DNA of 64,000 bases from Aquibacillus salsiterrae (GTDB lineage: Bacteria; Bacillota; Bacilli; Bacillales; Amphibacillaceae): the NCBI RefSeq assembly GCF_028416595.1, contig NZ_JAMQKC010000006.1, positions 90,979 through 154,978 on the forward strand, given 5' to 3'. Below, in pieces: positions 18,245 through 26,945 of this stretch. The translations under genes and the position numbers were made by a program. The notes beneath the pieces are model-generated. The model searched no databases, was not told the origin of the DNA, and was given only the letters and a program-made list of their open reading frames with translations. Numbering within the stretch: the stretch's first letter is position 1; the number at the start of each line of letters is the position of its first letter.

Positions 18245-18781
18245 ATGAGAAAAGTTACGTTAGAAATGTTATACACCCACCCCATTGTCCAGAAATATGT
18301 TGGTCGATCTGGAATTGCTCATGCCATTTCGGTTGCTGAGCGCGCTTTTGAGATTGCAAGGCATACGTCTGTGAATCCCGACTTAGCTGCTAAGGCAGGA
18401 TTGTTACACGATATCGGGCACTATAAGTGGTATAGTACTAACGGGGAATGGGATTTTGACAAATACAAACAATATGATATTCATGCCATTAAAGGTTCTG
18501 CCCGTGCCCACAAGCTTTTAGTTAGGTGTGGCGAAGATTTAGAAAATGCAAAAGCAATTGCACTCGCAATCTTGCTCCATACAGACTCCTATTTACCTAA
18601 AGGTGAACTTGAACTTAGCCCCCTACAACAAGTTGTAACGGAAGCAGATGAGGCAGATGAAGAACCTAACGGCGCACATCACTACCGAACGATCAATTAC
18701 CAAACTGGACTTGATCGGATTAGAGCATTAGATGAAAGAATTGACAAATTACCCCTAAAAGATCTAGAGCAAACGAGTTAA
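18245..18781 (+). CDS. HD-domain protein, putative phosphohydrolase
   Basis: Cytosolic protein of 178 residues. The metal-binding HD pattern is AHAISVAERAFEIA, then AKAGLLHDIGHYKW (His-Asp) and a later LLHTDSYLP with HAIKGSARAHKLL, giving the H...HD...D set typical of small HD hydrolases acting on nucleotides or phosphate esters. The start follows AGGAGGGCCCGTC. Substrate unknown. It is monocistronic and its stop runs directly into a hairpin. Confidence 0.85.
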   Translation: MRKVTLEMLYTHPIVQKYVGRSGIAHAISVAERAFEIARHTSVNPDLAAKAGLLHDIGHYKWYSTNGEWDFDKYKQYDIHAIKGSARAHKLLVRCGEDLENAKAIALAILLHTDSYLPKGELELSPLQQVVTEADEADEEPNGAHHYRTINYQTGLDRIRALDERIDKLPLKDLEQTS

Positions 18782-18820
18782 ACCCTGTGGGACCGTGTCT
18801 TCTCTCGTACCACAGGGTTT
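18781..18820. terminator. Hairpin after the HD-domain gene
   Basis: AACCCTGTGG and CCACAGGGTT form a perfect 10-bp stem around a 19-base loop. Only three Ts follow, so termination may be weak or the hairpin may have another role. Confidence 0.55.
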
Positions 18821-19009
18821 AACTCGTATATCACCTTTTTCCATCCCCCTATGGTAAACGCAGATAAACCCTCCGATCATTAACTTTGGACAAGCAGCTG
18901 TGAACACCCGTACTATACAGTATTTTCATTAGATTTTGATATTAATACACTGGGTGGGCGACCTTAGGTAAGATAGAGCTTTGATTATTTATGCTTTCTT
19001 GTCTTTCAA

Positions 19010-19062
19010 AAACAACCAAAACAAAAACGCCTTCCGGAGAACTATCTTCCTCCAAAGGCGTT
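19010..19062 (-). terminator. Terminator downstream of a small membrane-protein ORF
   Basis: On the minus strand AACGCCTTTGGAGG pairs with CCTTCCGGAGA-type sequence (CTCCGGAAGGCGTT) and is followed by TTTGTTTTGGTTGTTTTT. The only minus-strand gene it can serve is the small ORF at 19093-19251. Confidence 0.75.
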
Positions 19063-19092
19063 AGTATCTAATTTCCACTAAGTTGGTTTAAA

Positions 19093-19251
19093 TTAGTACC
19101 GCTTTCCGAAAGCGAATGCTGGTCGAGACCGACGATTTGCGCCAATACGAAACTTTTTCTTGTTAAATGCTGCTCTTACTTTCTCTATGAAAGTTAACAC
19201 AAGAAACGTCAAAAGAATTGTAAGTGACACAAGGTATAGAGATGTTACCAT
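19093..19251 (-). CDS. Putative small membrane protein, 52 aa
   Basis: ATG at 19251 preceded by AAGGAG (ten bases away). The product begins MVTSLYLVSLTILLTFLVLT, one clear transmembrane helix, and then a strongly basic tail rich in Lys and Arg (NKKKFRIGANRRSRPAF) ending GKRY. A good intrinsic terminator follows 31 bp after the stop, which supports a real transcript. I do not recognise the family. Single-helix proteins with basic cytosolic tails often act on membranes or membrane enzymes, but nothing here shows a function. Confidence 0.55.
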   Translation of the reverse strand: MVTSLYLVSLTILLTFLVLTFIEKVRAAFNKKKFRIGANRRSRPAFAFGKRY

Positions 19252-19673
19252 ACTCTACCAGCTCCTTCCCTCTTTAAAATTCTTCATTTATTAATGAATT
19301 CAACTATATAATACCAAATATCCCGCTAAAGTAAACCTATATTCGAAAATTCTTTAAAAAACTTTTATATCCTTTACTTTACCAGTAATTTCTTCCATTC
19401 CAATCTATTCATAGCAAAATTAATTTGTGCAGCGAAAAGGTTAGTCCCTCGCCTATTTTCTTCGATTTAGTCCTCAGGTTGATATTATTGGTTTAAATGA
19501 CAAAGAGATTGCAGACGGATAATAACAGGAGATTCCATTAAGCGCAGGGCGCCTCGGTCTCACCCCCGACAAGCTTAAAACCTCAGGTGGGCTAAGCGTC
19601 CGGAGCTAGACAGCTCTTAGATTTTTTATACTTTCTTTTCTTGCGAAAAAAAGAGCCCTACAAAGGCTCTCAT
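19252..19673. other. Gene-free stretch with a long BOX-like repeat
   Basis: About 420 bp. 19540-19645 is a long copy of the dispersed palindromic family: AAGCGCAGGGCGCC at the left, then CACCCCCGACAAGCTTAA, GGAGCTAGACAGCTCTTAG and TATACTTTCTTTTCTT at the right. I see no ORF with a ribosome site in the rest. Confidence 0.7.
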
Positions 19674-20437
19674 TCATGGTGATTGTAATCCATAGGAATA
19701 GGCTAAACACTCAAAACCATTTTTCTCTAGTATTGGTTTACTCATTGGGCTAGCATCAACCATTAGCACTGGATGCCCCATTTCGACTGCTTTTCTTGCT
19801 CTTATAGCTAATAAACCTGTATAATGCCCTTTCCCGCGATGATTAGCTAATGTAGATCCTCCCCAGAGACTCGCAAATGAAGATTGTCCTTCCAAATACA
19901 TCCAAGCTGCACTGACTAACTGACTATCAGCATATGCACCATAAAGGAACAGAGATTCTTCGTTACGTTGTTTATCTCTCCATAACCTCTCACCTAACCC
20001 TTTAAGAGGGTCATTCCAAATTGTTTTCTCAAGCTTCATAATTGCCTCGATACCGTTTCGATCAGTTATTTCCTTGATTTCAGAGGGAATTTCCACTTTT
20101 AATAGATTAGTTTTACTAGTATCCATTACCATCAGAGCTTCTGGTCCATCGTTCATAAATCCCTCATCTTCTAACAACTCAATCAGATTACTAGGTTGGT
20201 CATAACTATATACCTTCCACTCAAACCTTTGCCCAATCTGTCGGTAATAATCTACTTGTTCTTTGATCACCTCTCGGGCATTCTGGTCATTGATGTTTGC
20301 ACATACAATGTAGCCCTTTTCACCGTATAGGGATACATCACGGATTACACATTCTGTTTCCTCTCTCTATATCCTAGAGGGATAATTCCTCGACGAAATT
20401 CCATATCAAATCGTTGGAGCAGTTCTCTATTATTCAT
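19674..20437 (-). pseudogene. GNAT-family acetyltransferase interrupted by a frameshift
   Basis: The C-terminal reading frame (19674-20270 and its extension) encodes a GNAT domain: an internal SLWGGSTLANHRGKGHYTGLL acetyl-CoA loop (Arg-Gly-Lys-Gly) and a final VDASPMSKPILEKNGF. Upstream, an ATG at 20437 with AAAGGGG opens a frame starting MNNRELLQRFDMEF that stops after 31 codons; the two frames connect across an AGAGAGAGG tract near 20370, where the second frame reads ETECVIRDVSLYGEKGYIV. A one- or two-base change there explains the break. The intact protein would be about 254 residues. A sequencing error cannot be excluded; it is probably inactive if real. Confidence 0.75.
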
Positions 20438-20449
20438 TGGCATCCCCTT

Positions 20450-20905
20450 TTAAAAAGGTTTCAATATCATTAAACAAATTATAATCAAAAAAAGCGCATT
20501 TTCAATATATTCAAGAGCAAACAATCGTTTGGATAATCGAACGTACTCATTGGGTATCTGTTCTTCCTCATATTTTTCAAACAGTGCTTTAATCGGTTTT
20601 GAGGCTTTTGATAATGCAAGCGGCCCCATAGCTAATGCTACCAAAAACAGAATCAAGCTTGTTACGTACCACCCGGCCCGGAATAGCCCTGTGTTAATTA
20701 TGCCAAGTAACAAACCAGTGATGAGTAAAAGAGTACCGCCAATCATAACAAAAGTATGTAGCTTGTGCCGGATTAAATAGGCATGTTTTAATTCAGTCAT
20801 CGTTTTTGCTGACATTGGAATGAACGTAAGCACAAACCCTGGACCAATTCCTAATATTGCAGAAAAAATGTGAACAAACACGAGTAGGTTGTAAAGTTGA
20901 TTCAT
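20450..20905 (-). CDS. DUF2269-family membrane protein
   Basis: Integral membrane protein of 151 residues with four hydrophobic helices (roughly 5-30, 50-70, 77-97, 130-148). The N-terminus LYNLLVFVHIFSAILGIGPGF, with His in helix 1, and the RHKLHTFVMIGG segment fit Pfam DUF2269, a family of unknown function. ATG at 20905 follows AGAGGTATACAT. The acetyltransferase remnant lies 13 bp downstream and could have been cotranscribed. Confidence 0.8.
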   Translation of the reverse strand: MNQLYNLLVFVHIFSAILGIGPGFVLTFIPMSAKTMTELKHAYLIRHKLHTFVMIGGTLLLITGLLLGIINTGLFRAGWYVTSLILFLVALAMGPLALSKASKPIKALFEKYEEEQIPNEYVRLSKRLFALEYIENALFLIIICLMILKPF

Positions 20906-21268
20906 ATGTATACCTCTAAATTGTTTTGGTTACATCTTACACGAATTGATCGGTATTCCCCAACATAGATAGTGACGATTTAAGGACAATTTACCTCTAA
21001 TGACAGCTTCCATGTACTATCGTTAGATTTGAGAATAAATCAACATAACTCCTGTTTGTCAGCAAATTATTATCAATTAGATGTGAAAAAACAGGCAGTC
21101 TCATTTATCAGACTACCCGTTTCTTTTTCAATCCTACTTTCTATTCCTCTGAGACTTTAAATATAGCTAATGCGCCTTTTTGTATATAGTTAAACTGATG
21201 GGTTCTTTAACTACACTCATCGGAAATGTCGCTACAGAATCAGGAATATCCTTATCCAAGCCTCCTGT
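20906..21268. other. Gene-free stretch between DUF2269 and the exonuclease gene
   Basis: It holds the terminator at 21086-21122. At 21125-21268 a degraded minus-strand frame reads LDKDIPDSVATFPMSVVKEP and, after a one-base shift, ALAIFKVSEE. It could be the tail of a lost gene; I cannot name it. Confidence 0.45.
21086..21122 (-). terminator. Terminator of the amt operon
   Basis: AACGGGTAGTCTGATAAATG pairs with AGACTGCCTGTT (stem GGGTAGTCT/AGACTGCCT with wobble) and ends in TTTTTT on the minus strand. Confidence 0.75.
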
Positions 21269-21994
21269 CTACTTCAAGGTTGCAATATGGGTATAAACCT
21301 CCTTCAAATTAGTAAATCCCATCGCTTGGACGGCGCGAACACTCTCAGACCAAAGCCTAGCTGTAGCTATTGCATCAGATAAGGCATGGTGCCTCTGATC
21401 AATTTCAATTCCATAATGTTCGCAACACTCATCTAAGGTTACTAGCCTCTTCTCGGGTTCAACAATCTTAGTTAAAAAGGACGTATCAATGATTCGATGT
21501 TGAAAATTGGTCTTTAATGATGCCCATGTCGCATGCTGCATAAACTGCTTTTCATGACTAGCATGGTGAGCAACAAGTGTGTCAGTTTTGGTAAATTGAT
21601 AAAAATCTCTTAACACCGCAGAAAGAGGTGGTGCCGCCTGCACTATTTCCCTGGTAATACCAGTCAACTTCTCAATCTCTTGAGACGGGCCCTCTTCATG
21701 AAAGATTGGTGAATAAAACGTTTCACCTTCAAGCACTTGATCCCCAAGCATTCGCACTGCACCAATAGATAAGATACTGTCACCTTTGTACGGAAAAAAA
21801 CCTGTTGTCTCGACATCAAAGACTACAACCTTTAATTGATTAAACGGAATAGAAAGAACATCTTTATTTTTTAATTCTCGTTGTAGTTGTCTCATATAGG
21901 CGATCTTTTGCGGATCTGCCCCATCCATCGCAGCATAACTACTCGAGTTCCACTTACCTGACAGTTGCTTCATCAATTGAAACATTTGATTCAT
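21269..21994 (-). CDS. DEDDh 3'-5' exonuclease, DNA polymerase III epsilon-like
   Basis: Protein of about 241 residues with an exonuclease domain starting near residue 55: VVFDVETTGFFPYKGDSILS carries the DxE pair, VAHHASHEKQF the next Asp-equivalent region, and HHALSDAIATARLW the final His and Asp. A 50-residue N-terminal extension precedes it. The ATG at 21994 overlaps the upstream stop (ATGA), so it is translationally coupled to the DUF294 gene; ATG 22000 is an alternative. The DUF294/exonuclease pair is a recurrent unit in other bacteria, often next to acetate permease genes (actP); here it follows amt. Its substrate is unknown. Confidence 0.85.
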   Translation of the reverse strand: MNQMFQLMKQLSGKWNSSSYAAMDGADPQKIAYMRQLQRELKNKDVLSIPFNQLKVVVFDVETTGFFPYKGDSILSIGAVRMLGDQVLEGETFYSPIFHEEGPSQEIEKLTGITREIVQAAPPLSAVLRDFYQFTKTDTLVAHHASHEKQFMQHATWASLKTNFQHRIIDTSFLTKIVEPEKRLVTLDECCEHYGIEIDQRHHALSDAIATARLWSESVRAVQAMGFTNLKEVYTHIATLK

Positions 21995-22962
21995 AACCAT
22001 GTTGAACACTCATTTTCCATCATGATTTTTGTTTCTGAAAAAAGCTTATAGCCCTTTTTCATCATCAACTTTAACTCCTGTCTTTCCTCTTTAGATAATG
22101 CCTTCTTCGCGATATGATGGACTTCATGATAATCTTGAGCATCTTTTCTTAACCGAAGGCGAAAGTCAAGCAAGTTTTGAAAATCATTTTCATAGGACTT
22201 TATCTGATGGTATTTATCAGGCAGCTGCTTAAACCTAGATAAAGTAGAAGGTTCTAAAATACGTTCACGTAACGCAACTAGTCTAAGAGAATTAACAAAT
22301 GGAAAGAACACCGTTTGTTTTAAATGAATACTACCAGAGTGCTCCCCGTGCTGCTCCGGCAACAATTGCCCGAACAGTCCAATCCCCTTCTTAATGAAGC
22401 CAACATTTTCAGCCAATCGATGAAATAACCTTGGTTGCTCTTTTAACACATTAAAAGATTCAACCTTTAATTCACTCAAAAGGCTAGACTCTCCAACCAA
22501 GACCCTTGAATCAAAAAAGGTCGAGAAGTGGCGAAGAGAATCCCACCTGTCCTCCTCCAACCAAGTTTCAAGTTGTAATTTCCATTCGTCCACAGAGCGA
22601 CACCAAACGGGATTTGATGCCATTACATTACCCTCACAAAGTTCATAACCAACCTGGACTAATCCACTTACAATTTCCTCACCCAAGTGTAGAAAGTAGG
22701 ATTGACAATCACCATCCCCAACAAAAACAATGCCATGATCTTGATCACTCCAAATCGACTGTTCAAACCTCCCCGCACTTCCCATTAAAAAGAAAGCAAA
22801 GGGAGCAGGAGGTTCTCCCCGCTCACTTTGCACTTTCTCCATTGCTACTTGAACCGATTGTTTCATTAGTTGATCATGGAAAGTATTTAACTTGTCATGG
22901 TTCGTTGATACGGTTTGTATATATTCATCTCGAAAATGCCTTATTTCTGCATAACTTTTCAA
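21991..22962 (-). CDS. DUF294 putative nucleotidyltransferase
   Basis: Protein of 323 residues. FLMGSAGRFEQSIWSDQDHGIVF (around residue 60-80) is the GSxGR...SDxD motif of the DNA polymerase beta-like nucleotidyltransferase fold, as in the GlnD uridylyltransferase N-terminus. The C-terminal half is helical (DUF294_C). CBS or cNMP domains that precede this unit in Proteobacteria are absent. It probably starts at the TTG at 22962 with AAAGGA upstream. It lies 34 bp after amt and overlaps the exonuclease gene. A role in nucleotidylating a partner is an inference from the fold; no GlnB/GlnK gene is nearby. Confidence 0.78.
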   Translation of the reverse strand: MKSYAEIRHFRDEYIQTVSTNHDKLNTFHDQLMKQSVQVAMEKVQSERGEPPAPFAFFLMGSAGRFEQSIWSDQDHGIVFVGDGDCQSYFLHLGEEIVSGLVQVGYELCEGNVMASNPVWCRSVDEWKLQLETWLEEDRWDSLRHFSTFFDSRVLVGESSLLSELKVESFNVLKEQPRLFHRLAENVGFIKKGIGLFGQLLPEQHGEHSGSIHLKQTVFFPFVNSLRLVALRERILEPSTLSRFKQLPDKYHQIKSYENDFQNLLDFRLRLRKDAQDYHEVHHIAKKALSKEERQELKLMMKKGYKLFSETKIMMENECSTWL

Positions 22963-22996
22963 ATGACAACAGTCCTTTAACTCGTATCAACAGGAA

Positions 22997-24271
22997 TTAA
23001 GCACCTGCTTTATTATTCTCTGCCGGATGCGGAATATTTTCCGGATAACCATATCCTCCATGTTCACTTAAATCAAGACCAATAATTTCTTCTTCTTCCG
23101 TAACACGTATTCCTCCCATAACTTTATCCATAACTTTCAAGATAATAAATGCTACTACGAATGCATAGATACCACTAGCAACAACACTTAGAATTTGAAC
23201 ACCTAGTTGAGTAAATCCACCACCATAAAATAAACCAGCCTGCCCCCAACCAATATCAGTAGATAGTTCTGGTACTGCGAACAAACCGTTTGAAAGTGTA
23301 CCCCAAACACCAACTGTACCGTGAACAGATAGAGCAAAAATCGGATCATCAATTTTAGCCTTATCAAACAACTTCATACTATAAAACACCATTAACCCAC
23401 CAACAAGACCAATCACAACCGCAGCCCAAGGTTCAACGAATCCACAAGATGCAGTTATTGCAACTAACCCTGCTAATGCACCATTTAATGTTGTTGGCAC
23501 ATCTGCTTTACCTGTTACTGCCCAAGCAATGAACATTGCTGCTACAGCACCAGCTCCTGCAGCTAACTGAGTGTTTAAAGCAACGAATCCTAAAAATGCA
23601 TCAGCCACACCAAACGTACTTCCAGCGTTAAATCCAAACCAACCTACCCATAGAACAAGCACACCTAATGCAGTAAATACTTGGTTGTGTCCAGCAATTT
23701 CATTAGATGAACCATCTTTATTATATTTACCAATACGAGGCTTTAAGACAATTGTTGCAGCTAAAGCCGCCATCGCGCCTGTTAAGTGAACGACAGTTGA
23801 CCCTGCAAAATCCTGGCTACCATCTTCACCCAACCATCCTCCACCCCAAATCCAGTGAGCAACTACTGGGTATATTAAAGCTGAGAATAAAATCGCAAAG
23901 ATTACATATGCAGATAACTTCGCACGTTCAGCAAATCCACCAAAAGCAATTGTTAAGGAAACTAAAGCAAACATCATTTGAAACATAAAGTCTGTTGCAG
24001 GCGATAACCCTTCTCCACTATATGAAAAGTCACCATAAAAGAAATTTGATAATCCAATAATTGCATTACCTTCTCCATAAATAAATCCATAACCGACTGC
24101 CCAGAACACTAACGAACCAATACCCGCTGTAAAAATCGTTTTACCTGCAATATGGCCAGCGTTCTTCATCCTTGTTGAACCAGCCTCTAGTAAAATAAAT
24201 CCACCAAGCATGAAAAATACTAATACTGTACTGACAACAACCCATAAGTTATCCATTAATGCTAATTCCAT
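22997..24271 (-). CDS. amt: Ammonium transporter
   Basis: Amt/MEP/Rh-family channel of about 424 residues with eleven membrane helices that takes up ammonium. Family segments include FMLGGFILLEAGSTRMKNAG, GFAERAKLSAYV, the DFAGSTVVHLTGA pore-His region and FGFNAGSTFG, plus SVHGTVGVWGTLSNGLF with the second conserved His. The ATG at 24271 is chosen over the GTG at 24286, which overlaps the ribosome site. A perfect TnrA-type box lies about 90 bp upstream, as in B. subtilis nrgAB, but no glnK (nrgB) follows; a DUF294 protein and an exonuclease follow instead. Confidence 0.95.
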   Translation of the reverse strand: MELALMDNLWVVVSTVLVFFMLGGFILLEAGSTRMKNAGHIAGKTIFTAGIGSLVFWAVGYGFIYGEGNAIIGLSNFFYGDFSYSGEGLSPATDFMFQMMFALVSLTIAFGGFAERAKLSAYVIFAILFSALIYPVVAHWIWGGGWLGEDGSQDFAGSTVVHLTGAMAALAATIVLKPRIGKYNKDGSSNEIAGHNQVFTALGVLVLWVGWFGFNAGSTFGVADAFLGFVALNTQLAAGAGAVAAMFIAWAVTGKADVPTTLNGALAGLVAITASCGFVEPWAAVVIGLVGGLMVFYSMKLFDKAKIDDPIFALSVHGTVGVWGTLSNGLFAVPELSTDIGWGQAGLFYGGGFTQLGVQILSVVASGIYAFVVAFIILKVMDKVMGGIRVTEEEEIIGLDLSEHGGYGYPENIPHPAENNKAGA

Positions 24272-24358
24272 CTTCCCATCTCCCACCTAATGTGATATGA
24301 CTTAACATCATCTGTTAATAACCAATTTACCAGTGTCTAAATAATCAGACAATATAGT

Positions 24359-24375
24359 TGTAAGATTATCTAACA
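24359..24375. promoter_or_regulatory. TnrA/GlnR box upstream of amt
   Basis: TGTAAGATTATCTAACA matches TGTNANAWWWTMTNACA at every position. It lies 88-104 bp upstream of the amt start, a distance that fits activation by TnrA under nitrogen limitation. Confidence 0.88.
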
Positions 24376-24541
24376 GGGTATTTAGAATGAGAAATAGTGA
24401 TGGGTTCGCTTTCACCTTTATCCAACCTTTCCCACCAACTCACCTCTGTCTTCCTACTAGTTTAAACACCTAGGCATTATCCGGAACCGAGACATTTGCA
24501 TAGGATATTAAGAAAATAGGTAGGAGAGGGTGATAAGATAC

Positions 24542-25282
24542 ATGGGGTTGTTTATAAATAATGATGACCATCCTGACGTTTATAAAAATAACGGGCAATT
24601 GGAAGATAACAACCAACAACAATTTCGGCTCAATTACTATTCGGAAATGATAAAGGAACATAAAGAATTAAACAATTCTTTATCAAAATCCTTTCAACGA
24701 TTAAATTCACATTACCAACAACACCAGATAAACGAACAAAACCAGTGGCAAGCAATGGAAGAACAATTACAGAAGTTAGCAAACAATCAGCAAAAAGACA
24801 AAGCATTTCAACAGGATGCATTAGTAAGGTTCAACGAATTAACTGAACAACAAAAAAATTTACAACACAATTTAGCGGCAAGCGAGAATACGAAAAGTAC
24901 AATTTTGCAGGAATTAGGACAGCTGCATGAAACAAATAATCAGATGCTGCACCAACTCGAAAGTGTTGAATCAAAGAGCGAAGAGCAATTAGCAATGATT
25001 AATCAACTAATAGATACGAATCAACAGCTAACAAAACAATTAGAACAACAATCAAAAACGAATGAAAGAATAGATGAGCGTCTAGATAATCAAGAAGCAT
25101 TAATGGAAAAAGCTTTGCGTCAATTAGAGCATTTTCGGTCGATTATTTTTGAGAGAAGCAGTGACTTAGCAGAGAAAATCGAGGAGAACTACAAAGCAAC
25201 TAGTCAGTATGTTTACGAATTAATGACCGGAAAAAATTTACTAGTCATGCGAGATAAACGTGACGAAAAACAAGATAATTGA
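24542..25282 (+). CDS. Long coiled-coil protein of unknown function
   Basis: Protein of 246 residues, extremely rich in Gln, Asn and Glu and with no membrane segment. From about residue 30 to 215 it is a nearly continuous heptad pattern (LEQQSKTNERIDERLDNQEA and similar), so a long coiled coil is likely. The C-terminus ends YVYELMTGKNLLVMRDKRDE. The ATG at 24542 is used; a GTG at 24530 adjacent to AGGAGAG is an alternative. Divergent from amt and ended by a terminator. I do not recognise the family; a structural or adaptor role is only suggested by the coiled coil. Confidence 0.75.
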   Translation: MGLFINNDDHPDVYKNNGQLEDNNQQQFRLNYYSEMIKEHKELNNSLSKSFQRLNSHYQQHQINEQNQWQAMEEQLQKLANNQQKDKAFQQDALVRFNELTEQQKNLQHNLAASENTKSTILQELGQLHETNNQMLHQLESVESKSEEQLAMINQLIDTNQQLTKQLEQQSKTNERIDERLDNQEALMEKALRQLEHFRSIIFERSSDLAEKIEENYKATSQYVYELMTGKNLLVMRDKRDEKQDN

Positions 25283-25340
25283 AATCAGGCAAGATAACCT
25301 CAATTATCTAGGAATGAAAACCACTGAATATGGTACAACA

Positions 25341-25368
25341 AAAGGAGCTTGGCTATCAAGCTCCTTTT
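25341..25368 (+). terminator. Terminator after the coiled-coil gene
   Basis: AAAGGAGCTT and AAGCTCCTTT form a perfect 10-bp stem around GGCTATC, then TC. Confidence 0.85.
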
Positions 25369-25440
25369 CCTATCGTATTAGGTATGTTATTTTAAATTTT
25401 GCACCTGAAAACTGAACTTGTCATGCTAAACTTTTATTCT

Positions 25441-25647
25441 TCACGCTCTTGGTTGGCTTTCAAATCCGATTTTCTTATGCGTTCCGTCACAGAATGGCTT
25501 GTTGCTTGAATGCCCACAGCGACATAACGAAAAAGCGGGCTTCGTTTCGAATGCGTTACCTTCCGCATCCAACAACTCCACATCTCCTTTTACAAGAATT
25601 GAACCATTGTCCCTGATTTGGATGGTTGTTTTTTTACTTTCACTCAT
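25441..25647 (-). CDS. CDGSH iron-sulfur domain protein
   Basis: Small soluble protein of 68 residues with the complete CDGSH zinc-finger-like motif, here CRCGHSSNKPFCDGTH: three Cys and one His bind a [2Fe-2S] cluster as in mitoNEET-type proteins. The N-terminal half (IQIRDNGSILVKGDVELLDA) is the usual beta stretch. ATG at 25647 follows GGGGTGAGGAC. It is a single gene; the electron-transfer partner is unknown. Confidence 0.88.
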   Translation of the reverse strand: MSESKKTTIQIRDNGSILVKGDVELLDAEGNAFETKPAFSLCRCGHSSNKPFCDGTHKKIGFESQPRA

Positions 25648-25744
25648 GTCCTCACCCCTTTATATCCAAAATACTTTTAGTTGGTACACCTGTCCAACCG
25701 CGCGAAATAAATTCAATAAGAAAGACTAATTTTTATGAAGCTTG

Positions 25745-25931
25745 TTCAAAAGGAAGATGCTGGACTTTTTGAATTACCTCTAAGTGCGTGTTCAAAAAGG
25801 AGGATAAAAAGGACCGAGAAGTTCAAGGCAGCGAAGCTTTGAGTAGCGGAACGTATGTAGTTAATACGTGAGCAACGGAAAAGCAAGCTAACGCAGAAAT
25901 TCGAAGTGTCATTTTTACCGGCCTTTTTGAA
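25745..25931. mobile_element. MITE-like element with a truncated companion
   Basis: The main element, 25791-25931, has ends TTCAAAAAGG and CCTTTTTGAA, a perfect 10-bp inverted repeat, and an interior with GACCGAGAAGTTCAAGGCAG and palindromic GTAGTTAATACGTGAGC-like sequence. A 28-bp remnant with the same ends (TTCAAAAGG...CTTTTTGAA, 25745-25772) lies just before it. Each is followed by TTACCTCTA. I recall similar sequences scattered in other Bacillaceae genomes. No ORF of its own. Confidence 0.65.
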
Positions 25932-26039
25932 TTACCTCTATAAGGTATATTAACCTGATTCACAAAAAATACTAACCCCGTCCAAATAAAGTTGGCATCG
26001 AATAACTGGATTTCAACCTTCTCTGTCCACTCTACTTTT

Positions 26040-26945
26040 CTATAATTCATACGGGGTTTCTTGGTAAACATAGTAATTCAACCAGTTTGAAATCAAAAGG
26101 TTTGCATGGGTTCTCCAGCGCAACAATGGTCGTTTTTTTACATCATTGTCTGGAAAATAATTAACCGGCAGCTTTATCGCCATCCCTTTTTGAACATCAC
26201 GAACATACTCTTCCTGTAAAGAAGTGGCATCATACTCTGGATGCCCAGTAATGAAAATATTTTTCCCGTCTTTTGAAGCAATCATATAAACTCCCGCTTC
26301 ATCTGATTCACTAACAATTTCCAAATCGTCTATACCCTGAATTTCCTCTTTATTAATGTCTGCATACCGGGAATGAGGAACATAAAATTCTTCATCAAAT
26401 CCACTAACGATTTTAGTTTGTGCTGTACATAACGTATGGCGAAACACACCATATTTTTTTTCTTCCATATTATATTTAGATATTCCGTAATGATAATAAA
26501 GCCCGGCTAATGCACCCCAACAAATATGAAGTGTTGATGTTACGTTTGTCTTGCTCCACTCCATAATTTCTTTTAACTCTTCCCAGTAGGTGACGTCTTC
26601 AAAATCATACAACTCAATTGGTGCACCAGTTATAATTAAGCCATCGTATTTCCTATGCTTGACCTCATCAATTGTCTGGTAAAACAATTGTAAATGCTCA
26701 TACGGCGTATTTCTAGACCTATGAGTATTAGGGTGTAGAAAAGCAACTTCAAGTTGGAGTGGACTGTTCCCAAGCAACCGAAGTAACTGTGTCTCTGTTT
26801 TTTCTTTTAACGGCATCAAATTCAATATAATAATGCGTAATGGACGTATGTCCTGACTAAACGCACGACTTTCATCCATGACAAAAATATTTTCTTCTTT
26901 TAGTTTTTCTTTTGCTGGAAGGTTGTCCGGTACTTTAATAGGCAT
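26040..26945 (-). CDS. metA: Homoserine O-acyltransferase, probably acetyl-CoA specific
   Basis: First committed step of methionine synthesis, acylating homoserine. The 301-residue protein has the catalytic Cys142 in [14 protein letters not shown], and His235 with Glu237 in FITGHPEYD. Residue 111 (TGAPIE, the final Glu) is Glu. In the MetA family Gly111 goes with succinyl-CoA in E. coli and Glu111 with acetyl-CoA in B. cereus, so this enzyme is predicted to be an O-acetyltransferase. ATG at 26945 follows AAGGAG. No S-box or T-box leader is seen in the short upstream sequence. Confidence 0.95.
   Translation of the reverse strand: MPIKVPDNLPAKEKLKEENIFVMDESRAFSQDIRPLRIIILNLMPLKEKTETQLLRLLGNSPLQLEVAFLHPNTHRSRNTPYEHLQLFYQTIDEVKHRKYDGLIITGAPIELYDFEDVTYWEELKEIMEWSKTNVTSTLHICWGALAGLYYHYGISKYNMEEKKYGVFRHTLCTAQTKIVSGFDEEFYVPHSRYADINKEEIQGIDDLEIVSESDEAGVYMIASKDGKNIFITGHPEYDATSLQEEYVRDVQKGMAIKLPVNYFPDNDVKKRPLLRWRTHANLLISNWLNYYVYQETPYEL

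Noticed and set aside
21125..21268. Small gene downstream of the exonuclease
   Set aside because: The frame breaks after about 30 codons and the ribosome site is too close to the TTG; treated only as a possible remnant.
25823..26071. 82-aa minus-strand ORF beyond metA
   Set aside because: It combines the end of metA in another frame with the MITE-like element and has no ribosome site.
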